DNA of 64,000 nucleotides, taken from Triticum aestivum. Taxonomy: Eukaryota; Streptophyta; Magnoliopsida; Poales; Poaceae. Below the pieces are notes generated by a model. It saw only the letters and a program-made list of their open reading frames with translations. It was not told where the DNA came from and did no database searches. A program made the translations under genes and the position numbers. The stretch covers positions 36,769,054 through 36,833,053 of the forward strand of contig NC_057814.1 in the NCBI RefSeq assembly GCF_018294505.1, given 5' to 3'. Of the stretch, positions 47,456 to 58,975 are shown in pieces (the stretch's first letter is position 1; each line of letters begins with the position of its first letter).

Positions 47456-47458
47456 GCG

Positions 47459-47943
47459 ATGAGGGCGGGTGCGGGGGCGACCATGGGCGCGCCGCCATCA
47501 TCGGCCGGGGATCGAAGGCGGGTCGGCGGCCGGTTCTGGGCTTTGGCACACTCCGATGAGGATGATGCGGACGAGGATGGGGATGGGAGTCCGGCGGCCT
47601 CCCCGTCGTCGCCGACCCCATCTGATCTCATCTGCGAGTTTTTCCATTCCGGCTACGACGAAGATGAAGTGGCAACGACGGTCGACAAAGTCTTGCCCCC
47701 CGACGATCCGGCCAGAATTGGACTTCATGCGAGAGAGAAGAAGGAGATGATCCGTCACGTCGTTCATCGAAGAACGGCGGTGACGGCGATCAGGCCATGG
47801 AAGGGCCCCCGCCTAAGGTAAGTCTCCCAAACTTAATGCTTTTCGATATGATTCATCCGGATTCGTGGATTACTGTTACGAGAAGGAAGAAAGCGAGCCG
47901 GCAGTGCCTCGATCGGCGCCGGTGGTGATCGCGGCTGCCACGC
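47459..47943 (+). pseudogene. LINE ORF1-like N-terminal fragment (tentative)
   Basis: A plus-strand frame reads GGRFWALAHSDEDD, an acidic/Ser-Pro linker, then SDLICEFFHSGYDEDEVATT, HVVHRRTAVTAIRPWKGP and, after a one-base shift near 47810, KVSLPNLMLFDMIHPDSW. Fragments of this style are common at the start of ORF1 of plant LINEs, but I cannot confirm the family by eye. It is cut at 47943 by a Gypsy LTR. Confidence 0.4.
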
Positions 47944-48520
47944 TGATACGCCTCCAACGTATCTATAATTTTTGATTGTTCCATGCTATTATATTATCTG
48001 TTTTGGATGTTTATGGGCTTTATTAAACACTTTTATATTATTTTTGGGACTAACCTATTAACCCAGAGCCCAATGCCAGTTTCTGTTTTTCTCCTTGTTT
48101 CAGTGTTTCGTAGAAAAGGAATATCAAACGGAGTCCAAACGGAATGAAACCCTCGGGAGAGTTATTTTTAGAACGGAAGCAATCCAGGAGACTTGGAGTG
48201 CACGTCAGGGAAGCAACGAGGTGGCCACGAGGCAGGGAGGCGCGCCTGCCCCCTAGGCGCGCCCCCACCCTCGTGGGCCCCTCGTGGCTCCCCTGACCGA
48301 CTTCTTTCGCCTATATATATCCATATACCCTAAAAACATCGAGGAACAGAATAGATCGGGAGTTCCGCCGCCGGAAGCCTCTGTAGCCACCAAAAACCAA
48401 TCGGGACCCTGTTCCGGCACCCTGCCGGAGGGGGAACCCTCACCAGTGGCCATCTTCATCATCCCGGTGCTCTCCATGACGAGGATAGAGTAGTTCACCC
48501 TCGGGGCTGAGGGTATGTAC
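47944..48520 (+). repeat. Partial Gypsy LTR (outer Athila-type element)
   Basis: The stretch begins TGATACGCCTCCAACGTATC and is clearly related to the LTR that starts at 48521: both share the CTATAATTTTT, TTTGGGACTAACCTATTAACC and AATATCAAACGGAGTCCAAACGG blocks and TATATATCC. It stops after GGGTATGTAC, where the second LTR begins, so the second element probably inserted into this LTR. The remainder would lie beyond the window. Confidence 0.8.
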
Positions 48521-50100
48521 TGATACATCTCCAACGTATCTATAATTTTTTATTGCTCCATGCTATATTATCTTTTGTTTTGGACATTATTGGGCTTTAT
48601 TATTCACTTTTATATTATTTTTGGGACTAACCTATTAACCGGAGGCCCAGCCCAGAATTGCTGTTTTTTTTGCCTATTTCAGAGTTTCGCAGAAAAAGAA
48701 TATCAAACGGAGTCCAAACGGAATGAAACCTTCGGGAACGTGATTTTCGGAACGAACATGATCCATGAGACTTGGACCCTACGTGAAGGAAGCTTCCAGG
48801 AAGCCACGAGGTAGGGGGCGCGCCTACCCCCCCAGGCGCGCCCTCCACCCTCGTGGGCCCCATGTTGCTCCACCGACGTACTCCTTCCTCCTATATATAC
48901 CTACGTACCCCCAAACGATCAGATACAGAGCCAAAATCCTAATTCCACCGCCGCAACCTTCTGTACCCATGAGATCCCATCTTGGGGTCTGTTCCGGCGC
49001 TTCGCCAGAGGGGGCATCCATCACGGAGGGCTTCTACCTGAACACCATAGCCTCTTCGATGAAGTGTGAGTAGTTTACCTCAGACCTTCGGGTCAATAGT
49101 TATTAGCTAGATGGCTTCTTCTCTCTTTTTGGATCTCAATACAATGTTATCCCCCTCTCTCGTGGAGATCTATTTGATGTAATCTTCTTTTGCGGTGTGT
49201 TTGTTGAGACCGATGAATTATGGGTTTATGATCAAGTTTATCTATGAACAATATTTGAATCTTATCTGAATTCTTTTATGTATGATTGGTTATCTTTGCA
49301 AGTCTTTTCGAATTATCAGTTTGGTTTGGCCTACTAGATTGATCTTTCTTGCAATGGGAGAAGTGCTTAGCTTTGGGTTCAATCTTGCGGTGTCCTTTCC
49401 CAGTGACAGTAGGGGCAGCAAGGCACGTATTGTATTGTTGCCATCGAGGATAACAAGATGGGTTTTTTTATCATATTACATGAATTTATCCCTCTACATC
49501 ATGTCATCTTGCTTAAAGCGTTACTCTGTTCTTATGAACTTAATACTCTAGATGCATGCTGGATAGCGATCGATGTGTGGATTAATAGTAGTAGATGCAG
49601 GCAGGAGTCGGTCTACTTGTCTCGGACGTGATGCCTATATACATGATCATACCTAGATATTCTCATAACTATGCTCAATTCTGTCAATTTCTCAACAGTA
49701 ATTTGTTCACCCACCGTAAAATACTTATGCTCATAAGAGAAGCCACTAGTGAAACCTATGCCCCCCGGGTCTATTTTCCATCATATTAATCTCCCGACAA
49801 CAAGCTATTTCTTTTGCCGTTTTTATTTTGTTTACTTTACTTTGCATATTTATCGCAAAAATACCAAAAATATTATCCTATCATATCTCACTCTCGTAAG
49901 TGACCGTGTAGGGATTGACAACCCCTTATCACGTTGGTTGCGAGGATTTATTTGTTTGTGTAGGTGCGAGGGACTTGCGTGTAGCCTCCTACTGGATTGA
50001 TACCTTGGTTCTCAAAAAACTGAGGAAAATACTTACGCTACTTTGCTGCATCACCCTTTCCTCTTCAAGGGAAAACCAACGCAGTGCTCAAGAGGTAGCA
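48521..50100 (+). repeat. 5' LTR of an Athila-type Gypsy element
   Basis: The LTR opens TGATACATCTCCAACG and ends AGAGGTAGCA (1580 bp). TATATATACC at about 48892-48901 is a likely TATA box. It is followed by AGAAGGATTTC and the primer-binding site at 50112. Confidence 0.85.
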
Positions 50101-50111
50101 AGAAGGATTTC

Positions 50112-50129
50112 TGGCGCCGTTGCCGGGGA
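50112..50129 (+). promoter_or_regulatory. Primer-binding site (tRNA-Asp type)
   Basis: TGGCGCCGTTGCCGGGGA lies 11 bases after the LTR end. This is the standard primer site of Athila-group Gypsy elements. Confidence 0.85.
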
Positions 50130-50321
50130 GGTCTATGCAAAAGTCAACATACCAAGTACCCATCACAAACCCTTATCTCCCGCATTACATTATTTGCCAT
50201 TTGCCTCTCGTTTTCCTTTCCCGCACTTCACCCTTGCCGTTTTATTCGCCCTCTCTTTTTCGTTCGCCTCTCTTTCGCTTGCTTCTTGTTTGCTCGTGTG
50301 TTGGATTGCTTGTTTGTCACG

Positions 50322-52402
50322 ATGGCTCAAGATAATACTAAATTATGTGACTTTACCAATACCAACAATAATGATTTCCTTAGCACTCCGATTGCTCCTC
50401 TTACCGATACCGAATCTTGTGAAATCAATGCTGTTTTGTTGAATCTTGTCATGAAAGATCAATTCGCCGGCCTTCCGAGTGAAGATGCCGCTACTCATCT
50501 AAATAGCTTCGTTGATTTGGGTGATATGCAAAAGAAGAAAGATGTTGACAATGATATTGTTCAATTGAAGCTATTTCCTTTTTCGCTTAGAGATCGTGCT
50601 AAAGCTTGGTTTTCGTCTTTGCCTAAAAATAGTATTGATTCTTGGAATAAGTGCAAAGATGCTTTTATCTCTAAGTATTTTCCTCCCGCTAAGATTATCT
50701 CTCTTAGAAACGATATTATGAATTTTAAGCAACTTGATCATGAACATGTTGCACAAGCTTGGGATAGGATGAAATTAATGATACGTAATTGCCCCACTCA
50801 TGGTTTAAATTTGTGGATGATTATACAATTTTTTATGCCGGATTGAATTTTGCTTCTAGAAATCTTTTAGATTCGGCCGCGGGAGGCATTTTTATGGCAA
50901 TCACTTTAGGAGAAGCTACTAAACTCCTAGATAATATTATGGTTAATTATTCTCAATGGCACACTGAACGATCTACTAATAAAAAAGTCCATGCGATAGA
51001 AGAAATTAATGTTTTGAGTGGAAAGATGGATGAACTTATGAAATTATTTGCTACTAAGAGTGTTTCTTCTGATCCTAATGATATGCCTTTGTCTACTTTG
51101 ATTGAGAATAATAATGAATCTATGGATGTGAATTTTGTTGGTAGGAATAATTTTGGTAATAACGCGTATAGAGGAAACTTTAATCCTAGGCCTTATCCTA
51201 GCAATTCCTCTAATAATTATGGTAATTCCTACAACAATTCTTATGGAAATTTTAATAATATGCCCTCTGAATTTGAGACTAGTGTTAAGGAATTTATGAA
51301 TTCGCAAAAAAAATTCAATGCTTTGCTTGAAGAGAAATTGCTTAATGTTGATGAATTGGCTAGGAACGTTGATAGAATTTCTCTTGATGTTGATTTTTAA
51401 AAAATTAGATCTATTCCTCCTAAGAATGATATCAATGAGTCTCTCAAAGCCATGAGAATTTCCATTGATGAGTGCAAAGAAAGAACCGCTAGGATGCGTG
51501 CTAAGAAAGATTGCTTTATGAAAGCGCGTTCTTCTAGTTCCTATGAAAATAAAGATGAAGATCTAAAAGTTATTGATGTGTCCCCTATTAAATCTTTGTT
51601 TTGCAATATGAATCTTGATAATGATGGGACTGAATATGATCCACCTTTACCTAGAAGGCGTTCCAAAAATTCGGAGTTTTTAAATCTTGATGATAAAATT
51701 GATAAAAGTGGGATTGAAGAGAGCAAAACCCTAGATATTAATAAACCCGCTATTTTGGATTTCAAGGAATTTAATTATGATAATTGCTCTTTGATAGATT
51801 GTATTTCCTTGTTGCAATCCGTGCTAAATTCTCCTCATGCTTATAGTCAAAATAAAGCTTTTACTAAACATATTTTTGATGCTTTGATGCAATCTTATGA
51901 AGAAAAACTTGAGTTGGAAGTTTCTATCCCTAGAAAACTTTATGATGAGTGGGAGCCTACTATTAAAATTAAAATTAAAGATCATGAATGCTATGCTTTG
52001 TGTGATTTGGGTGCTAGTGTTTCCACGATTCCAAAAACTTTGTGCGATTTGTTAGGTTTCCGTGATTTTGATGATTGCTCTTTAAACTTGCACCTTGCGG
52101 ATTCCACCATTAAGAAACCTATGGGAAGAATTAATGATGTTCTTATTGTTGCAAATAGGAACTATGTGCCCGTAGATTTTATCGTTCTTGACACAGATTG
52201 CAATCCTTCATGTCCTATTATTCTTGGTAGACCTTTCCTTAGAACGATTGGTTCAATTATTGATATGAAGGAAGGGAATATTAGATTCCAATTTCCATTA
52301 AGGAAAGGCATGGAACACTTCCCTAGGAAGAAAATAAACTTACCATATGAATCTATCGTGAGAGCCACTTATGGATTGCCTACCAAAGATGGCAATACCT
52401 AG
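50322..52402 (+). pseudogene. Athila-type gag and aspartic protease
   Basis: The ATG at 50322 starts gag, with the capsid block LKLFPFSLRDRAKAWFSSLP and FISKYFPPAKI. A one-base loss near 50828-50834 shifts the frame; it continues as YAGLNFASRNLLDSAAGG, then Asn/Tyr-rich NYGNSYNNSYGNF repeats. A TAA at 51398-51400 interrupts it, after which the same frame runs to 52402. The last part is a retropepsin-like domain with DLGASVSTIPKTLCDLLGF and LGRPFLRTIGSIID. No zinc knuckle is evident. The stop at 52402 comes right after the protease, with no reverse transcriptase following. Confidence 0.88.
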
Positions 52403-53804
52403 ATCTATCCTTGCTTTTATGCCTAGCTAGGGGCGTTAAACGATAGCGCTTGTTGGGAGGCAACCCAATTTTATTTTTAGTTTTTTGCTTTTTGCTTATG
52501 TTTAGGAATAAATATTTGATCTAGCCTCTGGTTAGATGTGTTTTTATGTTATAATTAGTGTTTGTGCCAAGTTAAACCTATAGGATCTTCTTGGATGATA
52601 GTTATTTGATCTTGCAGAAAATTCCAGAAACTTTCTGTTCACGAAAATAATTGTTAAAAATCACCAGAACGTGATAAAATATTTATTCCAATTGCCGCTG
52701 ATCAATAAACAAATTTTCTAGGTCTCCCTATTTTGGCTGATTTTTTGGAGTTCCAGAAGTTTGCGTTAGTTACAGATTACTACAGACTGTTCTGTTTTTG
52801 ACAGAATCTGTTTTTCGTGTGTTGTTTGCTTATTTTGATGAATCTATGGCTAGAAAAAGAGTTTATAAACCATGGAGAAGTTGGAATAAAGTAGGTTTAA
52901 CACCAATGTAAATAAAGAATGAGTTCATTACAGTACCTTGAAGTGGTCTTTTGTTTTCTTTCGCTAGCGGAGCTCACGAGATTTTCTGTTAAGTTTTGTG
53001 TTGTGAAGTTTTCAAGTTTTGGGTGAAAGATTTGATGGATTATGGAATAAGGAGTGGAAAGAGCCTAATCTTAGGGATGCCCATGGCACCCCCAAGATAA
53101 TCTAGGGACACCAAAAAGCCAAAGCTTGGGGATGCCCCGGAAGGCATCCCCTCTTTCGTCTACTTCCATCGGTAAGTTTACTTGGAGCTATATTTTTATT
53201 CACCACATGATATGTGTTTTGCTTGGAGCGTCTTGTATGATTTGAGTCTTTGCTTTTTAGTTTACCACAATCATCTTTGCTGTACACACCTTTTGAGAGA
53301 GACACACATGATTCGGGAATTATTAGAATACTCTATGTGCTTCACTTATATCTTTTGAGTTATATAGTTTTTGCTCTAGTACTTCACTTATATCTTTTAG
53401 AGCACGGTGGTGGATTTGTTTTATAGAAACTATTGATCTCTCATGATTCACTTAGATTATTTTGAGAGTCTTAAATAGCATGGTAATTTTCTTAAATGAT
53501 CCTAATATGCTAGGTATTCAAGATTAGTAAAAACTTTCTTATGAGTGTGTTGAATACTAAGAGAAGTTTGATGCTTGATGATTGTTTTGAGATATGGAGG
53601 TAGTAATATTAAAGTTGTGCTAGTTGAGTAGTTGTGAATTTTAGAAATACTTGTGTTGAAGTTTGCAAGTCCCATAGCATGCACGTATGGTAAACGTTAT
53701 GTAGCAAATTTGAAACATGAGGTGTTCTTTGATTGTCCTCCTTATGAGTGGCGGTCGGGGACGAGCGATGGTCTTTTCCTACCAATCTATCCCCCTAGAA
53801 GCAT
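52403..53804 (+). other. Non-coding interior of the Athila-type element
   Basis: This AT-rich stretch has no RT, RNase H or integrase motif on either strand. It contains GTTGGGAGGCAACCCAA (about 52453) and a pair of related blocks, TAGGGATGCCCATGGCACCCCC (about 53073) and CTTGGGGATGCCCCGGAAGGCATCCCC (about 53127), the latter containing an inverted repeat. Such spacers after gag-protease are seen in non-autonomous Triticeae Gypsy elements. It ends where a CACTA element begins. Confidence 0.7.
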
Positions 53805-53971
53805 CACTACAAAAAAATACACTTCCGTGATGATACGTGTTTGTCACAGTAGGTCGCGTTTTCTGTCATGCATGTACATCCATGACAAATTTATGACAGA
53901 ATCAAGATAGTCATACCTGTGCTGACGTAGAAGTGTTCCATGACATTGCCAAAATTATCATCACGGAAGTG
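53805..53971. repeat. CACTA terminus with internal inverted repeat
   Basis: After the CACTA end, CACTTCCGTGATGAT (53820-53834) is matched exactly in inverted orientation at 53957-53971. CATGACA-type words recur between them. In CACTA elements such subterminal words are transposase-binding candidates. Confidence 0.8.
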
Positions 53972-54229
53972 TCCACTTCCATGACGATAAATCGCGCGTC
54001 ACAGAAGTGCTTTCGTCAAGGGTGACCAACACGTGGCATCCACCGTAACGGAACGCCGTTAAGCTATCGGGTCGGGTTTTGGATCCGATAACCCGTTAAC
54101 AGCCCCGACCAATGGGGATTTTCCACGTGTAAAATCATCATTGGCTGGAGGAAACATGTGTCGGCTCATCGTTGGGACAGATGTCATCCACTCATTGGAC
54201 GGAAGGCGCCTATGATACGTCGACACGTG

Positions 54230-55075
54230 GCACGGCCCAACAGAGGCCCATTCTTGTGAAAAGGCCGGCCCGTTTGACTTTGTCAAAAGGTGGCGGGCCG
54301 GCCCATGGAAAGCCTGTTAACGGCCTGTTCGCATATAGCCCATTTACAGCCCGCTAACCCAAGGCCCATTACGCCCTATCCGAATTAGGCCCAGTAGCGT
54401 CATCTGGGCCATCCAATATGATTCCAGCCCGTTTTCACTTCTGGCGCATGTATGGCCCATGACATCTTTCGGCCCATATGAGGCCCTATGTAACTCTTGG
54501 CCTATTAACGACCCGTGGTGAAACTGGCCCGTAATGAACAGTGTATCACTTTACACCCATTAACGACCCGTGGTGAAACTGGCCTGTAATGAACAGTGTA
54601 TCACTTTATACCCATTAATGGCCCGTTATTCCGTTGGGCCGTTTCCAGCCCATGTTATCTTTCGGCCTTTCAGAGCCCATTTATTCTTGGGCTCATTTCT
54701 AGCATTCGTTTACTTACGGCCCGTTACTGTCATTTTCTGCTTGTGGGCCAAATTCAGCCCATGGTTACAATCGGCCCGTTTGTGGTCCGTTAATATGTTG
54801 GGCCGTTTTCATAGCGTCATCAAATACGGCCTATTAATGATGGCCCGTTATGGTCGGCCCATGAACGGACGATTCTAACTCTAGCCCGTTTACGACCATA
54901 ATGCGGTCTGTTTGGCCCATGTTTGGCCAATCGATCATACGGCCCGTATAAGGCCCATTGATGATACGGCCCGCAGAAGGCCCATTGTTTCTACGGCCCG
55001 TAGAAGGCCCACTGTTTGTACGGCCGGTAGGAGGCCCAGTGTCACTACAGTAAATATTAGCCCATGGTTATTGTG
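54230..55075. repeat. CACTA subterminal array of GGCCC-type motifs
   Basis: Short words of the form GGCCCRT, GGCCCGTTA and their complements occur dozens of times, spaced 15-40 bp apart. A 55-bp direct duplication (TTAACGACCCGTGGTGAAACTGG) starts at about 54505 and 54560. At 54940-55035 four units of about 30 bp (ACGGCCCGTAGAAGGCCCA) run in tandem. No open frame is supported. Confidence 0.85.
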
Positions 55076-55345
55076 GCCTAGTTTTAAAAAATAGGTTATT
55101 GCAGCCACTAGCTAACCGCGGAAAAAGAACTGCAATGACTACAAGCAAACAAATAAACAAGACAACAAGGAAATAAATAAGCAAGCAACTAACGCTAGGC
55201 TATTACACATATTACATCCAGTGGGCATCAAAGCAAATATAGGGAACAAAGCAGCATTCATATACACTGGTTGTCAAAGTTGGCGACCAGCGCAAATAAA
55301 CGCCGCAGCAAAACAAATCCAGAACTGAAACCACTTCAGAAGATC

Positions 55346-55783
55346 TCAAGAAACAATATCCTGGGTACCCATAATGCTGGCAAGATGCTTAGCAAGCTTA
55401 TTAACTTTCTCTTGTTTGGCGCTTAAATCCTCCAGCGCTTGCTGTTGCACCAGAAAATATGCATGTGAATTCTGCAGGGACTTCCTCGGTCCTTCAGCTT
55501 CCTGTCGCAGCACATCTGATCGATGTCTTTCAACTTGAAGTTGAGACTCAAGAAGACGAACTGATCCAGGCAGCGAGTTCGAAGAGCTTGTGCCAGCAGT
55601 AGTGGCCAGTAACTCGAACACTACATCAAGACAGGACTTTTGGGTTCCCTCACCGTCGTCAAGATAGTTTTTATCAGCTTTCTTGGAGACCAACAGGGAT
55701 GTCTCACTATCTTGAACCTTATCTGCATTACTTCCTTTACCATTGGATAACGCGGTACTGTTCTCCAATACTTTGTCCGCATT
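55346..55783 (-). CDS. CACTA accessory gene (ORF2-like), last exon
   Basis: On the minus strand an acceptor TTTCTCTTTTAG precedes 146 codons ending in a stop at 55346. The peptide is Ser/Lys-rich at first, with NADKV occurring twice, then helical and coiled-coil-like (LLESQLQVERHRSDVLRQEAEG, LEDLSAKQEKVNKLAKHL). This matches the general character of the TNP1-like second protein of CACTA elements, which binds subterminal repeats; that role is inferred. Upstream exons are at 56155-56184 and 56267-56627. Confidence 0.65.
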   Translation of the reverse strand, partial: NADKVLENSTALSNGKGSNADKVQDSETSLLVSKKADKNYLDDGEGTQKSCLDVVFELLATTAGTSSSNSLPGSVRLLESQLQVERHRSDVLRQEAEGPRKSLQNSHAYFLVQQQALEDLSAKQEKVNKLAKHLASIMGTQDIVS

Positions 55784-56154
55784 CTAAAAGAGAAACAAGC
55801 AGACACATCACATGTTTACCATGTTGTATATGAAACTCATTTTGGTAAATGAGTTCAGTAGTAAAGTGGACAGGATAACAGCATGAAACAAACATATATC
55901 TATGTACCATGGTCACTTTATGGTCTATATCATTCTAGTTTTTGTTTCCAAATCAAGATAGAGACACAGTTCAAATAATATTTGTTCAAGACAAAGCAGA
56001 ATAGACAGAATATAAGTGTGGGTAACTATAGAGCAATAACAACACTTGTAATGTGCATGACATGAGAACATAACTGTTTATTCAATTGAAACTGAAATCA
56101 ACATAGAGTAGGTTACAACAGCAAACCAGTTAAAGAAACAGGTTTAAAACATAC

Positions 56155-56627
56155 CTGTTGCGCCATTGGAGTTTCACTTCCATCCTTCAAAATTGAAAAT
56201 AGTTGGTATGAGTAAATACAGTAATGCAAGAGCAAAGGAGTATGAACCATAGCTACAGAACCTGACCTGAGAACAAATCTTCTTCTCCTTTAAGCGTTGA
56301 GTTGGGATTCGGAGTGGTGGTCCTCGTGCTTTGGGCACTGCAGTTCCCTTACTAACTGCTCGTGTTTGGGTGCTCTGTAGTGGAGACGGTGCTGTGTCAA
56401 CTGGAACTGGGTTACTCTGCCGAGATTGGGGTTAGAAGGGGTGTAGCTAGTTCTCTGTCCAACTGGGTAGGGGTACAATCTGCGAGAGTCTGGGTTATGT
56501 GTGGTGGATCTGGTCCTTGGGCAAGTACAACCGTGGTTCTATCTGCATCAACTGGTAGCACTATCTTTTCTGAAGACCGTGTTGTTACTCCCTTAGATAC
56601 TGCCATCACGCTCTCCAATTCAAATGG
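56155..56627 (-). pseudogene. CACTA accessory gene, middle exons including a 30-nt micro-exon
   Basis: Exon 56627-56267 follows an acceptor (TTTATCAG) and reads PFELESVMAVSKGVTTRSSEKI, then after a one-base shift near 56412 NPVPVDTAPSPLQ and PTQRLKEKKICSQ, ending at a GT donor. Exon 56184-56155 is only 30 nt (DGSETPMAQQ) between AG and GT. Its phase joins both neighbours. The frameshift means the present gene would not give one protein unless it is an assembly error. Confidence 0.6.
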
Positions 56628-57232
56628 CTGATAAACAAGAAAAGTAATTGAAAGTATAGACATTGTATGATAGACATGTGCAATGGATAGTGGGGAATAA
56701 AAGAGGGCATGAAATAATTCATATTTATGTTGTCTAACCAAACAGGATAGCATGACACAATTTCACATATATGATGGCTAAACTAACAGGATAGCATGAC
56801 ACAATTTCACATTATGATGGCTAACTAAAAAAGATGGAAAGACATAGTTCAAAATATGAGACTATGTAAACAGGATGACATGACATAACTATATAATGTG
56901 TTTATTAAATAGGTTGGCATGCCATAATTCACATACATTCACGGATAGAATGCCATAATTCAACATATGATGACTGTAAACACTAAACAGGATGAGATGA
57001 TATAACTATATGATGTCTTTATTAAATGGGTTGCCATGCCATAATTCAGATAGATGATGTGTATGTACTATGTAAACATGATGGCATGATATAATTCAAA
57101 TATATGATTTATATAGTAAGCAAGTAAGCAGATGGCAATCCATATATGATGTAAAAACTAAGCAATGCAAGACAACATGCCATGACATGGGTAATATAAC
57201 CCTGCCAAGTTTGAGCATAGACCTTAGGGGGG

Positions 57233-57372
57233 AAATAGGACTGGTCATCAGTCTCTGAATCCTCCTCTGAGGAGCTCTCTATAACCAGCAAGATGTCTAC
57301 TTCAGCAGGTAGCATTGTCTGCTCTGAATACCTTGTTTTCACTCCAGATACTTCCATCACTGCTTCAAATGG
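57233..57372 (-). pseudogene. CACTA accessory gene, repeated exon copy 1
   Basis: After an intact acceptor (GTGCATCAG) the minus strand reads PFEAVMEVSGVKTRYSEQTM, then a Ser/Glu/Asp cluster (SSSEEDSETDDQSYFPP). A near-duplicate lies at 57733-57872 and a weaker one near 58195-58320. The start of the exon also resembles 56627-56560 (PFELESVMAVSKGVTTRSSE). Confidence 0.6.
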
Positions 57373-57732
57373 CTGATGCACAGGAAGAGTAGTTGAATAT
57401 ACAAACGTTGTCGACAAATGGAACACGTAATACAAAAAATGATAGCATGATATAATTCACATACATGATGATTGACTAAACAGCATGGCATTGCATAATT
57501 CACACATATAATGCCTTTGCAACAAGATATCATTGTATAATTCACATATATAATGTCTTGCAACAAGATGGCAATGCATAATTCACATATATGGTAATTA
57601 GACACTGAACAGGTGGCATTCACACAAAGCATGTCTAAACTAATCAAATGACATAGCAATGCGAGACACCATACGCACGATATGAGCAACATAACCCTGC
57701 CAAGTTAGAGCATACACCTCGGGGGGGGGGGG

Positions 57733-57872
57733 GAATAGGACTGGTCATCTATCTCTGAATCCTCCTCTGAGGAGCTATCCGTAACCAGCGAGATATGCGC
57801 TTCGTCAGATAGCATAGTCTGCTCTGAAGACCTTGTTTTCACTCCAGAATTTGCCATCACCGTGTCAAATAG
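57733..57872 (-). pseudogene. CACTA accessory gene, repeated exon copy 2 with damaged acceptor
   Basis: It encodes FDTVMANSGVKTRSSEQTML and SSSEEDSEIDDQSYSPP on the minus strand, parallel to 57233-57372. The acceptor AG of the other copy is CG here (GTGCATCCG), and its 3' side runs into a G14 tract (57720-57733). It is probably skipped or dead. Confidence 0.6.
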
Positions 57873-58189
57873 CGGATGCACACGAAGAGCAGTTGAATGT
57901 ACTAACATTGTTGACAAATGTAATATGTAACGAAAAAAAGGATGGCCTGATATAATTTACATATAAGATGACTGGCTAAGCAGGATGGCATTGCAAAATT
58001 CACATATATGATGCCTGCCTTAACAAGATGGCGTTGCATAATTCACATAAACGATGAATAAACTAAACAGATGGCATTCGCACAAAGGATGTCTAAACTA
58101 AGCAGATGACATATTTGGTGTATAAAGTAAGCAATGCAAGACACCATATGCATGATATAACCAACATCAGCATGCCAAGTTAGAGAGAA

Positions 58190-58325
58190 GACCTCAGGGG
58201 GTAAATAGGATTTGTCTTCTCCTTCTGAATCCCCCTCAGAACAGATATCTTCCTCTCGATAACAATCCGAAATGCATGGAGGGGGGCTGCCTTTGCGCCT
58301 ACCATGGAGCGACGTCTGCATGAAA
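58190..58325 (-). pseudogene. CACTA accessory gene, repeated exon copy 3 (diverged)
   Basis: The minus strand reads SDCYREEDICSEGDSEGEDKSYLPPEV, the same acidic-cluster-then-SYxPP pattern as the two copies to the left. The sequence after it (GCCAAGTTAGAG, ATGCATGATATAA) is also shared. The upstream half is different and carries RRKGSPPP. Confidence 0.5.
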
Positions 58326-58754
58326 TTTTATTGCCACGCAAGGCTCGTCTCTTTTTCTCTACATGTTCAGTTCCATTGTTTACAATAACTGTCATGCATA
58401 GGAATAAAACACAGTGAGATAATGTAAGGAGTGCATGCAGAAATCCAGAGTAATGGTAGCAACTTGTGGATAGACCCAAAACCAATAATAGCAGGCAGAT
58501 AATGGCTTCAGTTAAAAAATACAGATAATGGCTTCTTTACTGTTTGTTTCCCACCCAACATGAAACTCATAGTAGACACCGGAGATTAACCAGATAGTAG
58601 ATAGATGCTATTGATAGCGGCCCCGATATGTACCCCACAACCATTTAAAAACTCAAGTTTGACCATTAGATTGGAGCTGACTCAGAGTCTAATCGGTAAA
58701 CAGGACGATAAAGTAGCATCTAATATTAAGCGATGCATAACGTAAGCAGACATG

Positions 58755-58975
58755 AAAGAGTGCGACCTCTCTTGCGGACCCGTGTAGTCCTCGAGGTCAT
58801 CTGCTCGGTTGATGATGGTAATGCAGTTTTCATGGCTGCCAGCGGCGGGGAAGAAGATCTGAGGCGGCGAAAGACAGTCTGGAGGCCGGATCCCTGCTGT
58901 GCTGGACCCTTCTGTCGTTGGAGCAGCTGAGCTGGGGTGGACGACGGCGCAGTAGGAGCGGGACAAACCACGCAA
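58755..58975 (-). pseudogene. CACTA accessory gene, upstream exon with RRLRSSSPP motif
   Basis: The minus strand reads VCPAPTAPSSTPAQLLQRQ, then VFRRLRSSSPPLAAMKT and a donor-like end RVRKRG at an AGAGAGGTCG sequence. The same motif order recurs at about 59410-59565 (SISRRLRSSSPPPTAKP, ending HQRG), so the exon is duplicated. Low-complexity Pro/Ser/Arg content limits confidence. Confidence 0.45.

Noticed and set aside
46433..47559. Plus-strand open frames of 90-180 codons over the chromovirus gag
   Set aside because: They are mirror frames of the minus-strand gag in GC-rich DNA. Gag motifs are clear only on the minus strand.
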